Below are positions 16,618 through 26,236 of a stretch of DNA of 64,000 bases, one piece after another. Under the pieces are notes generated by a model. It searched no databases. It saw only the letters and a program-made list of their open reading frames with translations, and was not told the DNA's origin. Within the stretch, counting starts at the first letter, position 1. The number at the start of each line of letters is the position of its first letter. The DNA comes from Pumilibacter muris (lineage in GTDB: Bacteria > Bacillota > Clostridia > Christensenellales > Pumilibacteraceae). Both the position numbers and the translations under genes were made by a program. The DNA is taken from positions 62,001 to 126,000 of the forward strand of contig NZ_CALPCN010000003.1 of assembly GCF_943193045.1 (NCBI RefSeq), read 5' to 3'.

Positions 16618-17664
16618 ATGCGTACATTCGATTATACTAAACTTGCCGAAATGCAATGGGATAGCGAAACACTCGGACTTATTGCCCAAGTACATGAGTA
16701 TAAGGGGCGGCAGGAGTTATACCTAAAACGTAAGCCTGTTGAACTCGACCGACTCGTGGAGATTGCAAAGATTCAAAGCACGGAGTCGTCAAATAAAATC
16801 GAGGGCATTGTGACAACCAATGCTCGGATAAAACAACTGTGCTTGGAAAAAACTACGCCGCGAACACGCGACGAAAAAGAGATACTCGGATACCGTGATG
16901 TGCTGAATACCATTCACGAAAATTTTGAGTATATTCCGATTCGCGCTTCGTACATTTTACAACTGCATAGAGATTTATACAGTTATTCCGAAAAGGCGAT
17001 AGGCGGACGGTTTAAGAATACGCAGAACTATATATCCGAACAAAGAGAGGATGGTAGTTCGTTTGTACGGTTTACGCCGCTCGCTCCATTCGAAACTCCC
17101 GAAGCCGTGGATAGCATTTGCGAGAGCTATAATCGCGCAATCGACAGCTCTGCAATAGATCCGCTATTGCTTATTCCCGTGTTCATAACCGATTTCTTAT
17201 GCATCCATCCGTTTAACGACGGAAACGGACGCATGAGTCGGTTGCTCACCACATTGTTGCTGTATAAAAGCGGTTATGTTGTGGGCAAATATATAAGCAT
17301 CGAGAGCAAGATAGAAAAGAACAAATCTTTGTATTACGATGCATTACAAGACAGCAGTACAGGTTGGCACGAAAACAATAACAATCCAATACCGTTCATA
17401 AAGTATCTGCTTGGGATTGTGTTGTCGGCTTACAGAGAATTCGAGAAGCGCATAGATATTGTAAGCGAAAAGAAGAGCAATACCGAAATCGTGAAAATAG
17501 CCATAGGACAAATTATCGGCAAATTTACCAAGAGAGATTTAATGGAATTGTGTCCGACCTTAAGCAAAGCGACGATAGAAAACATACTGAAACAACTGAC
17601 TGAAAGCGGTGAAATAGAACGCCATGAGAAAGGCAGAAATACCTTTTATACCATTAAAAATTAA
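16618..17664 (+). CDS. Fic family protein (AMP-transferase-type) as a prophage moron
   Basis: A 348-aa Fic protein. The catalytic HPFNDGNGR lies at about residues 199-207. An upstream SSNKIEG segment matches the (S/T)xxxE inhibitory helix that blocks ATP binding in autoinhibited Fic proteins; here it is N-terminal. A C-terminal winged-helix-like part (TKRDLMELCPTLSKATIENI) may bind DNA. Fic enzymes usually attach AMP to hydroxyl groups of target proteins. It has its own consensus promoter and terminator and breaks the tail gene order, so it is cargo rather than a virion gene; self-regulation through the -10 inverted repeat is plausible. Confidence 0.9.
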   Translation: MRTFDYTKLAEMQWDSETLGLIAQVHEYKGRQELYLKRKPVELDRLVEIAKIQSTESSNKIEGIVTTNARIKQLCLEKTTPRTRDEKEILGYRDVLNTIHENFEYIPIRASYILQLHRDLYSYSEKAIGGRFKNTQNYISEQREDGSSFVRFTPLAPFETPEAVDSICESYNRAIDSSAIDPLLLIPVFITDFLCIHPFNDGNGRMSRLLTTLLLYKSGYVVGKYISIESKIEKNKSLYYDALQDSSTGWHENNNNPIPFIKYLLGIVLSAYREFEKRIDIVSEKKSNTEIVKIAIGQIIGKFTKRDLMELCPTLSKATIENILKQLTESGEIERHEKGRNTFYTIKN

Positions 17665-17688
17665 ATAGTAACGAAAATCATTCGTAAA

Positions 17689-17718
17689 AAGCAAGTATCG
17701 AAAGGTGCTTGCTTTTTT
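17689..17718 (+). terminator. Rho-independent terminator of the fic gene
   Basis: Seven-base perfect stem AAGCAAG with CTTGCTT and a T run. It isolates the fic unit from the tape measure gene that follows. Confidence 0.8.
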
Positions 17719-17749
17719 CGTGCGCGAAAACTAATAAGGAGGTGGGGAA

Positions 17750-20443
17750 TTGGCAGTTATAAGAAACCTTGTGGTCAAGATAGCGGCGGACATTTCCTCG
17801 CTTTCCAAAGGTTTGCAGTCGGCGCAAAAATCAATTCAAAAAGTGTCGGTGGGATTCACGAAAGCAGGCACGAAACTGACCGCGAGCATAACCGCTCCGC
17901 TCGTGGCACTCGGCACGGCGGCGGTTAACGTCTCGCAAAAGTTCGAGCAATCTATGGCGAATGCCGCATCGGTAGCAGGCGCGACGGGCGAAGAACTTGC
18001 GCGTATGACCGCACTTGCGAGAGAGATGGGCAGTAAAACCGTATTCTCGGCAAGCGATGCGGCGGACGCACTCTATTATATGGCATCCGCAGGATACAAA
18101 GTCGACCAAATGGCGGACTCCATACAAGCGACGCTAAACCTTGCCTCGGCAACGCAGAGCGATCTCGCATTTACGACCGATACGGTTATAGCCACACTCA
18201 ATCAGTTCGGACTTGAAGCCAATCAAGCCGAGCGCGTGACCAACGTGTTCGCGTCGGCAATCGGCAACTCGATGGCGAATATGGAAAAACTCTCGAACTC
18301 AATGGGGTACGTCGGGCCTGTGGCAAACAGCCTCGGTTATTCCATAGAGGAAACGACGGGCGCATTATCGGTATTGTACAACGCAGGCTATGACGGCTCG
18401 ACGGCAGGCACGGCACTGCGGCAATCGCTTGTCTCGCTTATGAATCCGTCAACTGCCGCACTCGGCGTGTTCGAGGAATTGGGGTTGTCGTTTGAAGATG
18501 TCAATCCCGCGACAAACGATCTTGCGACGATTATTGACCGCTTGGGTAAAGCGGGGATGAATACATCGCAGGCAATGAAGGTGTTCGGGGCGAGAGCAGG
18601 TCCCGGTATGCTTGCGCTCTTGTCGGCGGGCGGCGATGCCGTTCGAGATATGACTGCGTCCATCACGGGAACGAACAAAGCGACCGAAATGGCGGATGTT
18701 CAGCTCAATACGTTGCAAGGGCAAATGAAAATCCTAAAATCGGAAGTAGAGGAAATAGCCATTTCGTTCGGCGATGTGCTTATACCCATTATTCGAAACT
18801 TCATACAAAAGTATATCTCGCCGCTGACCGCAAAAATGATGGGATTGTCGATGGGAACGAAAAAGAACATCGTGACTATCGCATTATTGGCGGCGGCAAT
18901 CGGTCCGCTCCTTCTCGTGGTCGGCAAACTCATCGGCAGCGTGGGGACGATTATAAAAGTCGGATCGATGCTGTTCAGCAAGGTCGGGCTCGTCATAGGC
19001 ATAATCGCGGCGGTTGTCGGCGTTATAACATACTTATGGAAAACCAACGAAGGATTCCGTAACGCCGTGACAAAGATTTGGGAGCGGATAAAGTCGGTTA
19101 TTCTTTCGGCGGTCGAGAGCATAAAGGCGTGGTGGGAAAAGAACGGCGAAAAGGTTATATCCGCCGTTGTGAAAGCCTTACAAGCGATTTGGACGGTCGT
19201 GAGTACGGTGTTCAAGAAAGTATGGAGTATCGCCAAAAAGGTATGGGGCGTCGTTAAAGACATAGTCATAGATGCGGTCAAATCCATACAAAGATTTTGG
19301 GAGAAAAACGGCGAAAAGATTTGGGCGACGGTCAAGAAAATATTCACGGCGATTTGGACGTGCATAAAGGCGGCGTATACGAACATAGGGAACGCGCTTG
19401 CGAAATTCTTCGGGTACGTTAAACCTATATGGGAAAAACTCAAAACGCTTTTTGCCTCGCTTTGGGATACCATCGTCCAATTATACGAAACCTTAAAGCC
19501 CGTGTTTGAACTCATCGGCGGAATCGTGATGACGTTGTATGGCGTGGTGTCGAGCGTTCTCGCAGGCATTATCGACGCACTCGGACCGTTTCTCGAAGCG
19601 GTTATCGACGTTGTCAACGCCATTCTCGACATTATAAAGATCGTATGCGCGGTACTGCGCGGCGATTGGTCATCGGCGTGGGAATATATGCAAAGTTTTG
19701 CAAGCAATATTTGGTCGGGAATAAAGAACATCTTCCTCGGTATTTGGGAGTTTATCAAGGGATTCGGGGAAGGATTGGTCAGTTTCTTCGGCAGTTGCGG
19801 CGATACAATCGGCAGCATTTTCAAGAAAGTATGGGAAGGCATAAGCGGCTTTTTCACGAACATTTGGGACGGCATTTGCTCGGTTTGCGGATGGATATGG
19901 GATAAGATTACGGGGCTGTTTTCAAGCATCGGCGATTTTTTCAAAAACCTATTCAAGGACGCATTCAATTGGGGGAAGAACTTAATAAGCAATATTGCCG
20001 ACGGCATAGAGAGTGCGTGGAATTGGGTGGTGGACGGCGTCAAAGATGTAGGTCACGCAATCGCGGACTTCCTCGGATTCGGCTCGCCGACAAAGAAAGG
20101 ACCGGGCCATACCGCCGACGAGTGGATACCCAACCTAATGGATATGATGGCGCAAGGCATGTATGCGGATCTTCCGATGATACAACGTGCGGCAATGCAG
20201 GTAGCGCAGACGCTCAATCTCGCAACATCGCCCAATCAAGCGGCAGTCGGAACGGGGAGCAGTCCTAACGGCGATCTGTTGAACGGCTTACTGCAAGGAA
20301 TGGCGGCAATGAACGGAATGACGGGCGGCGGCGAAAGCGGCGATGTCGTGTTGCAAATCGACGGTCAAACTTTTGCTCGGCTCATAATGCCGAAGCTCAC
20401 AAAGGAATATAAGCGCAACGGTGTAACATTACAGGAGGGATAA
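17750..20443 (+). CDS. Tail tape measure protein
   Basis: An 897-aa protein that sets tail length and helps DNA entry. TTG start after AAGGAGGTGGGG. The N-terminal part has the TP901-type tape measure core (SQKFEQSMANAASVAGATGE and SKTVFSASDAADALYYMASAG). A Gly/Ile/Val-rich hydrophobic stretch lies at about residues 378-432, and Trp-rich degenerate repeats (IWxxIKxxV-like) follow from about 440 to 770. The C-terminus has a GFGSPTKKGPGHTADEW segment common in these proteins. Confidence 0.92.
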   Translation: MAVIRNLVVKIAADISSLSKGLQSAQKSIQKVSVGFTKAGTKLTASITAPLVALGTAAVNVSQKFEQSMANAASVAGATGEELARMTALAREMGSKTVFSASDAADALYYMASAGYKVDQMADSIQATLNLASATQSDLAFTTDTVIATLNQFGLEANQAERVTNVFASAIGNSMANMEKLSNSMGYVGPVANSLGYSIEETTGALSVLYNAGYDGSTAGTALRQSLVSLMNPSTAALGVFEELGLSFEDVNPATNDLATIIDRLGKAGMNTSQAMKVFGARAGPGMLALLSAGGDAVRDMTASITGTNKATEMADVQLNTLQGQMKILKSEVEEIAISFGDVLIPIIRNFIQKYISPLTAKMMGLSMGTKKNIVTIALLAAAIGPLLLVVGKLIGSVGTIIKVGSMLFSKVGLVIGIIAAVVGVITYLWKTNEGFRNAVTKIWERIKSVILSAVESIKAWWEKNGEKVISAVVKALQAIWTVVSTVFKKVWSIAKKVWGVVKDIVIDAVKSIQRFWEKNGEKIWATVKKIFTAIWTCIKAAYTNIGNALAKFFGYVKPIWEKLKTLFASLWDTIVQLYETLKPVFELIGGIVMTLYGVVSSVLAGIIDALGPFLEAVIDVVNAILDIIKIVCAVLRGDWSSAWEYMQSFASNIWSGIKNIFLGIWEFIKGFGEGLVSFFGSCGDTIGSIFKKVWEGISGFFTNIWDGICSVCGWIWDKITGLFSSIGDFFKNLFKDAFNWGKNLISNIADGIESAWNWVVDGVKDVGHAIADFLGFGSPTKKGPGHTADEWIPNLMDMMAQGMYADLPMIQRAAMQVAQTLNLATSPNQAAVGTGSSPNGDLLNGLLQGMAAMNGMTGGGESGDVVLQIDGQTFARLIMPKLTKEYKRNGVTLQEG

Positions 20444-20444
20444 C

Positions 20445-20801
20445 TTGGATTTTCTTTTAATCAACGGCAAGGCGATAAAGCCACCGAAAGAAATAACCGT
20501 ATCGCCCGAAGTGTTGGATAAATCGGAGCGCACGGCGGACGGAACACTCGTCGTGGACATAATCGGCACAAAAAGAAAAGTGGACGCGAATTGGGAGTAT
20601 CTGTCCGCCGAGGATATGATGACATTGCAAAAGGAAACAGGCGGCGGCGCATTCACCGAATTAACCTTTCACGATAACGCCACAGGCGAACTTGTCACAA
20701 TAGCGGCTCGCTCGGACGGCATAACGTATATGCCGCATTACGATTGGGCGCGCGGCAGGATAATGTGGAAAAGCGTGTCGGTGTCTTTCCAAGAGAGGTA
20801 G
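20445..20801 (+). CDS. Phage tail protein resembling DUF6711
   Basis: A 118-aa beta-rich protein with TTG start one base after the tape measure stop. The pattern INGKAIKPPKE near the start and TADGTLVVDIIGTKRKVD resembles small tail proteins (DUF6711-like, from memory) that sit after the tape measure in Firmicutes siphophages; probably part of the tail tip. Confidence 0.6.
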   Translation: MDFLLINGKAIKPPKEITVSPEVLDKSERTADGTLVVDIIGTKRKVDANWEYLSAEDMMTLQKETGGGAFTELTFHDNATGELVTIAARSDGITYMPHYDWARGRIMWKSVSVSFQER

Positions 20802-20804
20802 CCT

Positions 20805-22580
20805 ATGGGGTACTCGGATAATCCGCGCAAGGTGTTCGGTAAGGTGGAAATTATCTATGCCGACGAAGAACTGAGCCGCGATATAACGACCGAGGAGAGC
20901 GGCAATTCGGAAATAAGCCATCCGAAAGAAGTGTACCACTTACCGAGTGAGCCGACCGTCAAGGCTTGCACTATGGATGGAAACGCGACAATGGACGGTA
21001 CGTTCCAAATGATGGACGACTCGGTGCTGTGCGGTTGGTGGAGCGGAAAACTCTCTGATGCGGACGGTGTGTTCGCCGACAAGCCGTTCATCGAACTAAA
21101 ATTTACTAACCGACCTATCATCTATTGGAAAGTCATAGGGGATAGCAAACTAAACCAATATCCCGTGGACTTTGCTGTGGAGTACAAGCGAAACGGCAAA
21201 GTCGTAAGAACGGAAACGATAGAAGGCAATACGGAAATGGAGCGCGTATTAGAGCCGAGAATCGACGACATAACGTCGGTGCGGCTCACAATAGCCAAGT
21301 GGAGCGTTCCGAACGCCTGTGCCAAAATCTTGCGCTTTTACGAGCGATTGTACGAGATATACGAGGGCAATGCTTTGCAGTCGTTTGAGGTCGGCGAAGA
21401 ACTGTGCTCGACCGAAGGAAACTACAATATCAACTCGGACACAATGACGGTCAGCGTGTACAACGAAGGCCGTAAGTTCGATAAAGGCTATCTTCGGACG
21501 CTGATGTTGCTCGACCGAAAACTGTTGCCGAGCATAGGGGTGGAGAATAACGGCAAAGTGGAATACACGCCGCTCGGCACTTTCTATTCCGATGAGTGGC
21601 AAATAGACCAAGACAGCCAGTGGGTAAAGTGTAGCGCGACGGATAGACTGATGCGCTTGCAAACCAAGATGTACGTCGGCTTTCCTTTGACCGACAACGC
21701 CTCGCTTTACGAGATCGCGGAAGACATACTGCAAAAGACGGGGCATACCGCTGACGAGTATTACATCTCGCTGACGCTCAAAGATATAGTGGTAGACCTT
21801 GCGTTCTTGCCGAAAATAGAGGCGTGGGATGCGCTGCAAGACATAGCCAACGCAGGGCTGTGCAAGGTGTTCGTGGATCGACAAAACCGTATTTGCATTA
21901 CAGCCGAAATCGATGCGGCGGCGGTTAGCGCAATACCGATATATCCCGGCAATATGTTCTCGCTTGTGTCTAATGCAACGCTGACCGACTTTGCCAACTG
22001 CATTCACGTCGAGTACAGCACGGTGTCCGTAACCGAAGACATCATAGACGTGACCGACACGGAAATATGCTTGGACGCAGGACAGTCGGTTGACTTGGCG
22101 ATAGACTACACGTCGGAGATTGCTTATCCGACGGTATCGACCGAAAACGCCGCCGTGCGCATAACGAACTTTGACAGCGGCACAAACTCTTGTACTTGCA
22201 CGGTAACGAATACGAGTGCTACAACGCAAACGGCAGTCATTACCGTGTCGGGAAACGCAATAGAGATAAAGACAAACAAGATAACGAAACGCGACGAGAA
22301 AAGCATCGAGCTGTACGGAGCCGTCGAGTATTCGCACACGGGCAACGAACTTGTGCAATCGCTCGAACAAGCGGAGTACATTGCGACGGTGCTACTGAAC
22401 AAAATGCGAGCGGGTCAAGGCAGTATAACGACCGTGTGGCGCGGAAATCCCGAACTCGAAATAGGACTCGAATACGACTGCACCGACCGTTTCGGCGAAA
22501 CGTCGCGGCTTGTTTGCGAGTACAATAAATTCAGCTATGACGGCGGGCTCAAACAGGAAACTCGCGGTCGCAAAAAATAA
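20805..22580 (+). CDS. Large tail/baseplate protein
   Basis: A 591-aa protein just after the tape measure region, where tail-tip hub and Tal-type proteins are encoded. Sequence features include a WKV-type beta domain (about 100-200), the segment GTFYSDEWQIDQDSQWVKCSATDR (as written in two overlapping parts, about 265-290) typical of hub-like proteins, and a later Ig-like stretch rich in Thr/Ser (about 430-490). No peptidase or lysozyme motif seen. Confidence 0.7.
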   Translation: MGYSDNPRKVFGKVEIIYADEELSRDITTEESGNSEISHPKEVYHLPSEPTVKACTMDGNATMDGTFQMMDDSVLCGWWSGKLSDADGVFADKPFIELKFTNRPIIYWKVIGDSKLNQYPVDFAVEYKRNGKVVRTETIEGNTEMERVLEPRIDDITSVRLTIAKWSVPNACAKILRFYERLYEIYEGNALQSFEVGEELCSTEGNYNINSDTMTVSVYNEGRKFDKGYLRTLMLLDRKLLPSIGVENNGKVEYTPLGTFYSDEWQIDQDSQWVKCSATDRLMRLQTKMYVGFPLTDNASLYEIAEDILQKTGHTADEYYISLTLKDIVVDLAFLPKIEAWDALQDIANAGLCKVFVDRQNRICITAEIDAAAVSAIPIYPGNMFSLVSNATLTDFANCIHVEYSTVSVTEDIIDVTDTEICLDAGQSVDLAIDYTSEIAYPTVSTENAAVRITNFDSGTNSCTCTVTNTSATTQTAVITVSGNAIEIKTNKITKRDEKSIELYGAVEYSHTGNELVQSLEQAEYIATVLLNKMRAGQGSITTVWRGNPELEIGLEYDCTDRFGETSRLVCEYNKFSYDGGLKQETRGRKK

Positions 22581-22589
22581 GGAGGCACT

Positions 22590-23435
22590 ATGGCGGAATG
22601 GCAAGAGCCGAAAACCGACTACACGGCAGAGGCGCAAGTAACGCCGAGCATCTTCAATACGCTCGGCGAAAACGAACGGTATTTGCAGGAAAAGAAAATA
22701 ACGACCGAGCAAGTACAAGACGCATCTATTACGAGTACCCAATACGGTACGCGGACGAACATAAGCGGCACGGAGGTGTTAAAGGTGTGCATAGGTAAGA
22801 TACGGAAATGGTTTGCGGACTTAAAGGCTTTGGCTTTCAAGTCTACGGTGGGAACGTCGGATATCGACAACTACGCAGTAACATCTTCGAAACTTGGCAC
22901 GAACTCCGTGACCACGGCAAAGATAAACGCAAACGCTGTGACCGATGCCAAGATAAACTCGGTATCGGCAAGTAAGGTAACGGGGTTACACAAAGTGGCT
23001 ACGAGCGGAGATTATAACGACCTCAAAAACAAACCGAATATCGGCGGCGGATCGGGAACGGTCGTGTTCAACGGAAGCGTTAATTATTGGGATTCGGACC
23101 TTGGTTTTAAGATAAAGGCGGGATATAGGTATGTAGTAGAAACAAGTGATGGGGTCGGAGAGGGAATTGCATACGGCGATAGTAGTTATGCGCAAATAAG
23201 AGCTATAATACCGAGCGAGTCATATGGGGCGGATGGCACATTCGGCATTACCGTTGTGTGTCTTGCGACGGGGCATAACGGAACGGCAAAATATCACGGA
23301 GCAGGCGGAGTCCATGTTGAAGGAGGGGTAGACTTTGAAGATAACTCGATAAATGTTGACGGATGTTATGGGTATATAAGCGGATCGCTTGCTCCCACCA
23401 TAAAGAAAGTAATCGAAATCGGCAAGGCATATTGA
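22590..23435 (+). CDS. Tail fibre-like protein
   Basis: A 281-aa protein whose first half is made of short Thr/Ser/Ala/Lys repeats (AVTSSKLGTNSVTTAKINAN), the style of trimeric fibre shafts. It is followed by a Gly/Tyr-rich distal domain that could contact the receptor. Starts with ATG after AAGGAGG. Confidence 0.65.
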   Translation: MAEWQEPKTDYTAEAQVTPSIFNTLGENERYLQEKKITTEQVQDASITSTQYGTRTNISGTEVLKVCIGKIRKWFADLKALAFKSTVGTSDIDNYAVTSSKLGTNSVTTAKINANAVTDAKINSVSASKVTGLHKVATSGDYNDLKNKPNIGGGSGTVVFNGSVNYWDSDLGFKIKAGYRYVVETSDGVGEGIAYGDSSYAQIRAIIPSESYGADGTFGITVVCLATGHNGTAKYHGAGGVHVEGGVDFEDNSINVDGCYGYISGSLAPTIKKVIEIGKAY

Positions 23436-23436
23436 T

Positions 23437-23769
23437 ATGACAAGACAAATCCTAACGCAAGGCGAGGCATTCAGCATCGCCTTTTTTCATATCAAAATAC
23501 CCGTCGAGGGGGAAAGCGATTGGCGAATCCGCGATACGGATAAACTGACATTTTCGATAGCGCGGAGAAACCGTTCGCCCGACATAGAAAAAACATTTCC
23601 CGATGGCATCGAGCGGTCGGGCGATTCGCTCTTTGTGTTTTTAACCGCCGAAGAAACCGCGCGGCTTCCATGTCTGTTATATCGGATGCTACTCACGATA
23701 GACTTCGGCGGCAAGGGCAAAGACGTGTACACGCTTGCGGATAAAGAATTGGAGGTGGTGGCAAGATGA
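23437..23769 (+). CDS. Hypothetical tail-region protein, 110 aa
   Basis: A beta-rich small protein (FSIAFFHIKIPV, LTFSIARRN, LTIDFGGKG) in the fibre cluster; not recognised. Starts one base after the fibre gene stop and overlaps the next by four bases, so it belongs to the same operon and is probably structural. Confidence 0.55.
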   Translation: MTRQILTQGEAFSIAFFHIKIPVEGESDWRIRDTDKLTFSIARRNRSPDIEKTFPDGIERSGDSLFVFLTAEETARLPCLLYRMLLTIDFGGKGKDVYTLADKELEVVAR

Positions 23770-24086
23770 GCGAACAAAATTGCAACTGCGAGAATTGCGT
23801 ACACATCGAGCAGTTCAAAACAATAACGCGATCCTACGAAGGGACGGAAAACGATGTTGCGGAAACGGTGGTAGACAACGACCTGCGAACGGTCGAGGTT
23901 AAACTCAAACCGCAGCAATACGCAAGCAAGTACGCTTTCCCCAACCGTGGGGATAAAGCCGTTGTGTACATGGATACGACGGAAAACAGGGCATACCGAT
24001 GGGATGAGATTACGGGAACGTACATTTGCATCGGTGCGGATTACAGTCAAATCAAAATTATAAACGGAGGTAATGCAAATGGCTAA
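23766..24086 (+). CDS. Hypothetical tail-region protein with N-terminal cysteines
   Basis: A 106-aa protein opening with CNCENCVHIEQ, three cysteines that may bind metal, then beta-rich sequence with YAFPNRGDKAVVYMDTTENR, a segment also common in phage baseplate accessory proteins. It overlaps neighbours on both sides by four to eight bases. Confidence 0.55.
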   Translation: MSEQNCNCENCVHIEQFKTITRSYEGTENDVAETVVDNDLRTVEVKLKPQQYASKYAFPNRGDKAVVYMDTTENRAYRWDEITGTYICIGADYSQIKIINGGNANG

Positions 24087-25143
24087 CGAAGCAACGGAAA
24101 GGGTATTGGAGAGCAGAATACAACTGCGCAACGATACGGCGGAGAATTGGGCGGCGGCGAATCCCATTCTCTTAAAAGGCGAGCTCGGCATCGAACTCGA
24201 TACGCGCAAGATAAAGGTGGGCGACGGCACGACGAATTGGCAATCGCTCAAATACCTTACGGACGATATCGTGCTGTCCGAAACCGATCCGACCGACACC
24301 GACTCGCAATACGACTTGGGCGAACTGTGGCTCAACCAAGCGGAAGGCAAGGTGTATATTCTTCTCGCCAAAACCGAAACGGCGGCGGTGTGGACGCGTA
24401 TAGCCACGGCGGACGAACTCGCGGTGGTGGCGGAGGCGCAAGTCGCGCAAAAACTCAAAACGCCGCACAAAATCGAGATAACCGGGGATGCCGACGGCTC
24501 GGCGAATTTCGACGGTAGCGAGGATGCACTCATAGAACTCGTGCTGAAGAACAGCGGCGCGACCGAAGGCACGTTTACCAAGTTCACGGTCAACGAAAAA
24601 GGCTTGGTGGTAAAGAGCGAACTGCTCACGGCGGACGATATTCCGCAACTTACGCTTGCCAAGATAGCCGACGCGGGGACGGCGGCGGCAAGGGATGTTG
24701 GCACGAAGGCGGGCAATCTCATCGAGTTGAACGCAAAGGGCAAGATAGATAAGAAATACCTGCCCGCGATTGCCATAACGGAGCCGTTCGCGGTGTCGAG
24801 CGAAGAAGAAATGCTCGCGCTCACCGCGCAAAAAGGCGACGTTGCGATTCGCTCGGACGAGAGCAGAACGTATATCCTTAAAGAAGCGCCGCCCTCGGTC
24901 AAAGAGAATTGGCTCGAACTGCAAACGCCCGATTGCAAGATACTTTCGGTCAACGGTCAAATCGGCGCAGTCGTGTTGACAACGGCGGACATCGAAGAGT
25001 CGGGCAATCTTTATTATACCGAGGACCGCGCAAAGAGTTCGTTTGCGGAAAACTTCGGGCAGACGAGTTCGGCGGATCTTACCGACGGCGAAACCATACT
25101 CCACGCGACCGACACCGTCATACTCAACGGCGGCAACGCATAG
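24079..25143 (+). CDS. Tail fibre / receptor-binding protein
   Basis: A 354-aa fibre. ATG 24079 is favoured over 24073, which lies too close to GGAGG. The N-terminal unit (LRNDTAENWAAANPIL, GELGIELDTRKIKVGDG, then TNWQSLKYL) is the fibre-head domain found in major tropism determinant-like proteins, a module that attaches fibres. The rest is Ala/Thr/Lys-rich. The same N-terminal unit recurs in the next gene. Confidence 0.75.
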   Translation: MANEATERVLESRIQLRNDTAENWAAANPILLKGELGIELDTRKIKVGDGTTNWQSLKYLTDDIVLSETDPTDTDSQYDLGELWLNQAEGKVYILLAKTETAAVWTRIATADELAVVAEAQVAQKLKTPHKIEITGDADGSANFDGSEDALIELVLKNSGATEGTFTKFTVNEKGLVVKSELLTADDIPQLTLAKIADAGTAAARDVGTKAGNLIELNAKGKIDKKYLPAIAITEPFAVSSEEEMLALTAQKGDVAIRSDESRTYILKEAPPSVKENWLELQTPDCKILSVNGQIGAVVLTTADIEESGNLYYTEDRAKSSFAENFGQTSSADLTDGETILHATDTVILNGGNA

Positions 25144-25153
25144 GGCGGCGGCT

Positions 25154-25483
25154 ATGGCGGAAAAAGAAGTACAAGTCAAACTCCGCCTCCGCTCGGACAG
25201 CGCAGCGAATTGGCTTAAAGCCAATCCCGTGCTGCTTGCCGGGGAGATTGGAATCGAAACAGACACAGGCAAGATGAAGGTCGGGAACGGTCAAGCAAAA
25301 TGGCGTGTTTTGCCGTACCTTATAACGGGTATGACGCAGGCGGAAATCCTCGATTGCTTTTGTCCCGTCGGCTCGGTAAAAGTCACCGCAACGAATGCCA
25401 ATCCCGAAGGCTATGTGGGCGGCGTGTGGGAAAGAATACAAACGGACGGCTCTGCGCTCTATTATTGGGAACGCAAGGCATAG
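25154..25483 (+). CDS. Short fibre protein, partial paralogue of the preceding gene
   Basis: A 109-aa protein with the same fibre-head unit as its neighbour (LRSDSAANWLKANPVL, GEIGIETDTGKMKVGNG), then a short domain with NPEGYVGGVWERI, a motif found at the tips of many phage tail fibres. ATG 25154 has only a weak GGCGG site and lies 10 bases after the previous stop, suggesting coupling. Confidence 0.7.
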   Translation: MAEKEVQVKLRLRSDSAANWLKANPVLLAGEIGIETDTGKMKVGNGQAKWRVLPYLITGMTQAEILDCFCPVGSVKVTATNANPEGYVGGVWERIQTDGSALYYWERKA

Positions 25484-25491
25484 GAGGTAAA

Positions 25492-25788
25492 ATGGCAGCG
25501 ATAATCATAAGCATCGCGTCGAGCATCATCAGCGGAATGGTGCTTTTTTTCTTACAGCGGTTTTTCAAAAGGAAAGCCAAAAAGGACGAGGAGCGCGACG
25601 CGGCAAAGGCGAAAGAGAATATCCTTATTCTCAAAAGCATCGATGCGGTCGGTAAGCTGACTTACGCTAACGCGATAGCGATACGCGACGGCAAGACCAA
25701 CGGCGAAATGCACGAAGCGATGGAAAGCTATAACGAATCCAAGGAAGAAATGTACGAATATCTCTTGGAGCAAAATTCTCATAAATAA
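25492..25788 (+). CDS. Small membrane protein of the lysis region
   Basis: A 98-aa protein: one N-terminal transmembrane helix (about residues 2-23), a basic stretch (KRKAKK), then a long charged helix. ATG follows AGGAGG. Small membrane proteins of this plan often accompany holins in Firmicutes phages; the role is inferred from context. Confidence 0.6.
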   Translation: MAAIIISIASSIISGMVLFFLQRFFKRKAKKDEERDAAKAKENILILKSIDAVGKLTYANAIAIRDGKTNGEMHEAMESYNESKEEMYEYLLEQNSHK

Positions 25789-25800
25789 CGGAGGGAAACA

Positions 25801-26109
25801 ATGGAGCAATATCTCGAACTCATCAGCGTACCCGTAATAGCGGCAATCGTCTATTGGGTAATAAACCTTATAAAATACGCGACAAAGCAGAACGAAAAGT
25901 TCATGCGGTTTATTCCGCTCGTGGCTGCGGCTCTCGGCGCGGTACTCGGCATAGTGGCATACTTTGCCGTACCGAATATCGTCCCGGCGGAAAACGTGTT
26001 TGTGGCGATACTCATCGGCATAGCAAGCGGACTAACCGCAACGGGTACTAACCAGATAATCAAGCAGCTCGGCAAGAAGGATGATGGCGATGGCAGAGAT
26101 GGAAAGTAG
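25801..26109 (+). CDS. Holin (Phage_holin_5_2-like)
   Basis: A 102-aa protein with three hydrophobic segments (about residues 5-24, 36-57 and 65-85) and a charged C-terminus (KKDDGDGRDGK), the layout of Firmicutes phage holins that make membrane lesions at lysis. ATG with AACGGAGGG. No endolysin gene follows, which is unusual. Confidence 0.75.
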   Translation: MEQYLELISVPVIAAIVYWVINLIKYATKQNEKFMRFIPLVAAALGAVLGIVAYFAVPNIVPAENVFVAILIGIASGLTATGTNQIIKQLGKKDDGDGRDGK

Positions 26110-26227
26110 GGCAATACGGATAGCTTATGCCGATGCGCTTGTGAATAAGTTGTGGGTGCAAGGGTTAATCACAGACATCGAAAAGAAAAGAATAAGCGAA
26201 ATCATTTTATTTAAAATTCTTCCGTAA
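26090..26227 (+). CDS. Small SHOCT-like helical protein
   Basis: A 45-aa reading frame overlapping the holin end. AGAAGG lies nine bases before ATG 26090. The product is one amphipathic helical hairpin (YADALVNKLWVQGLITDIE), the kind of short C-terminal helix pair seen in SHOCT-type proteins often found near recombinases. It ends just before promoter-like copy E. Confidence 0.4.
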   Translation: MAEMESRAIRIAYADALVNKLWVQGLITDIEKKRISEIILFKILP

Positions 26228-26236
26228 AATAGCCTA

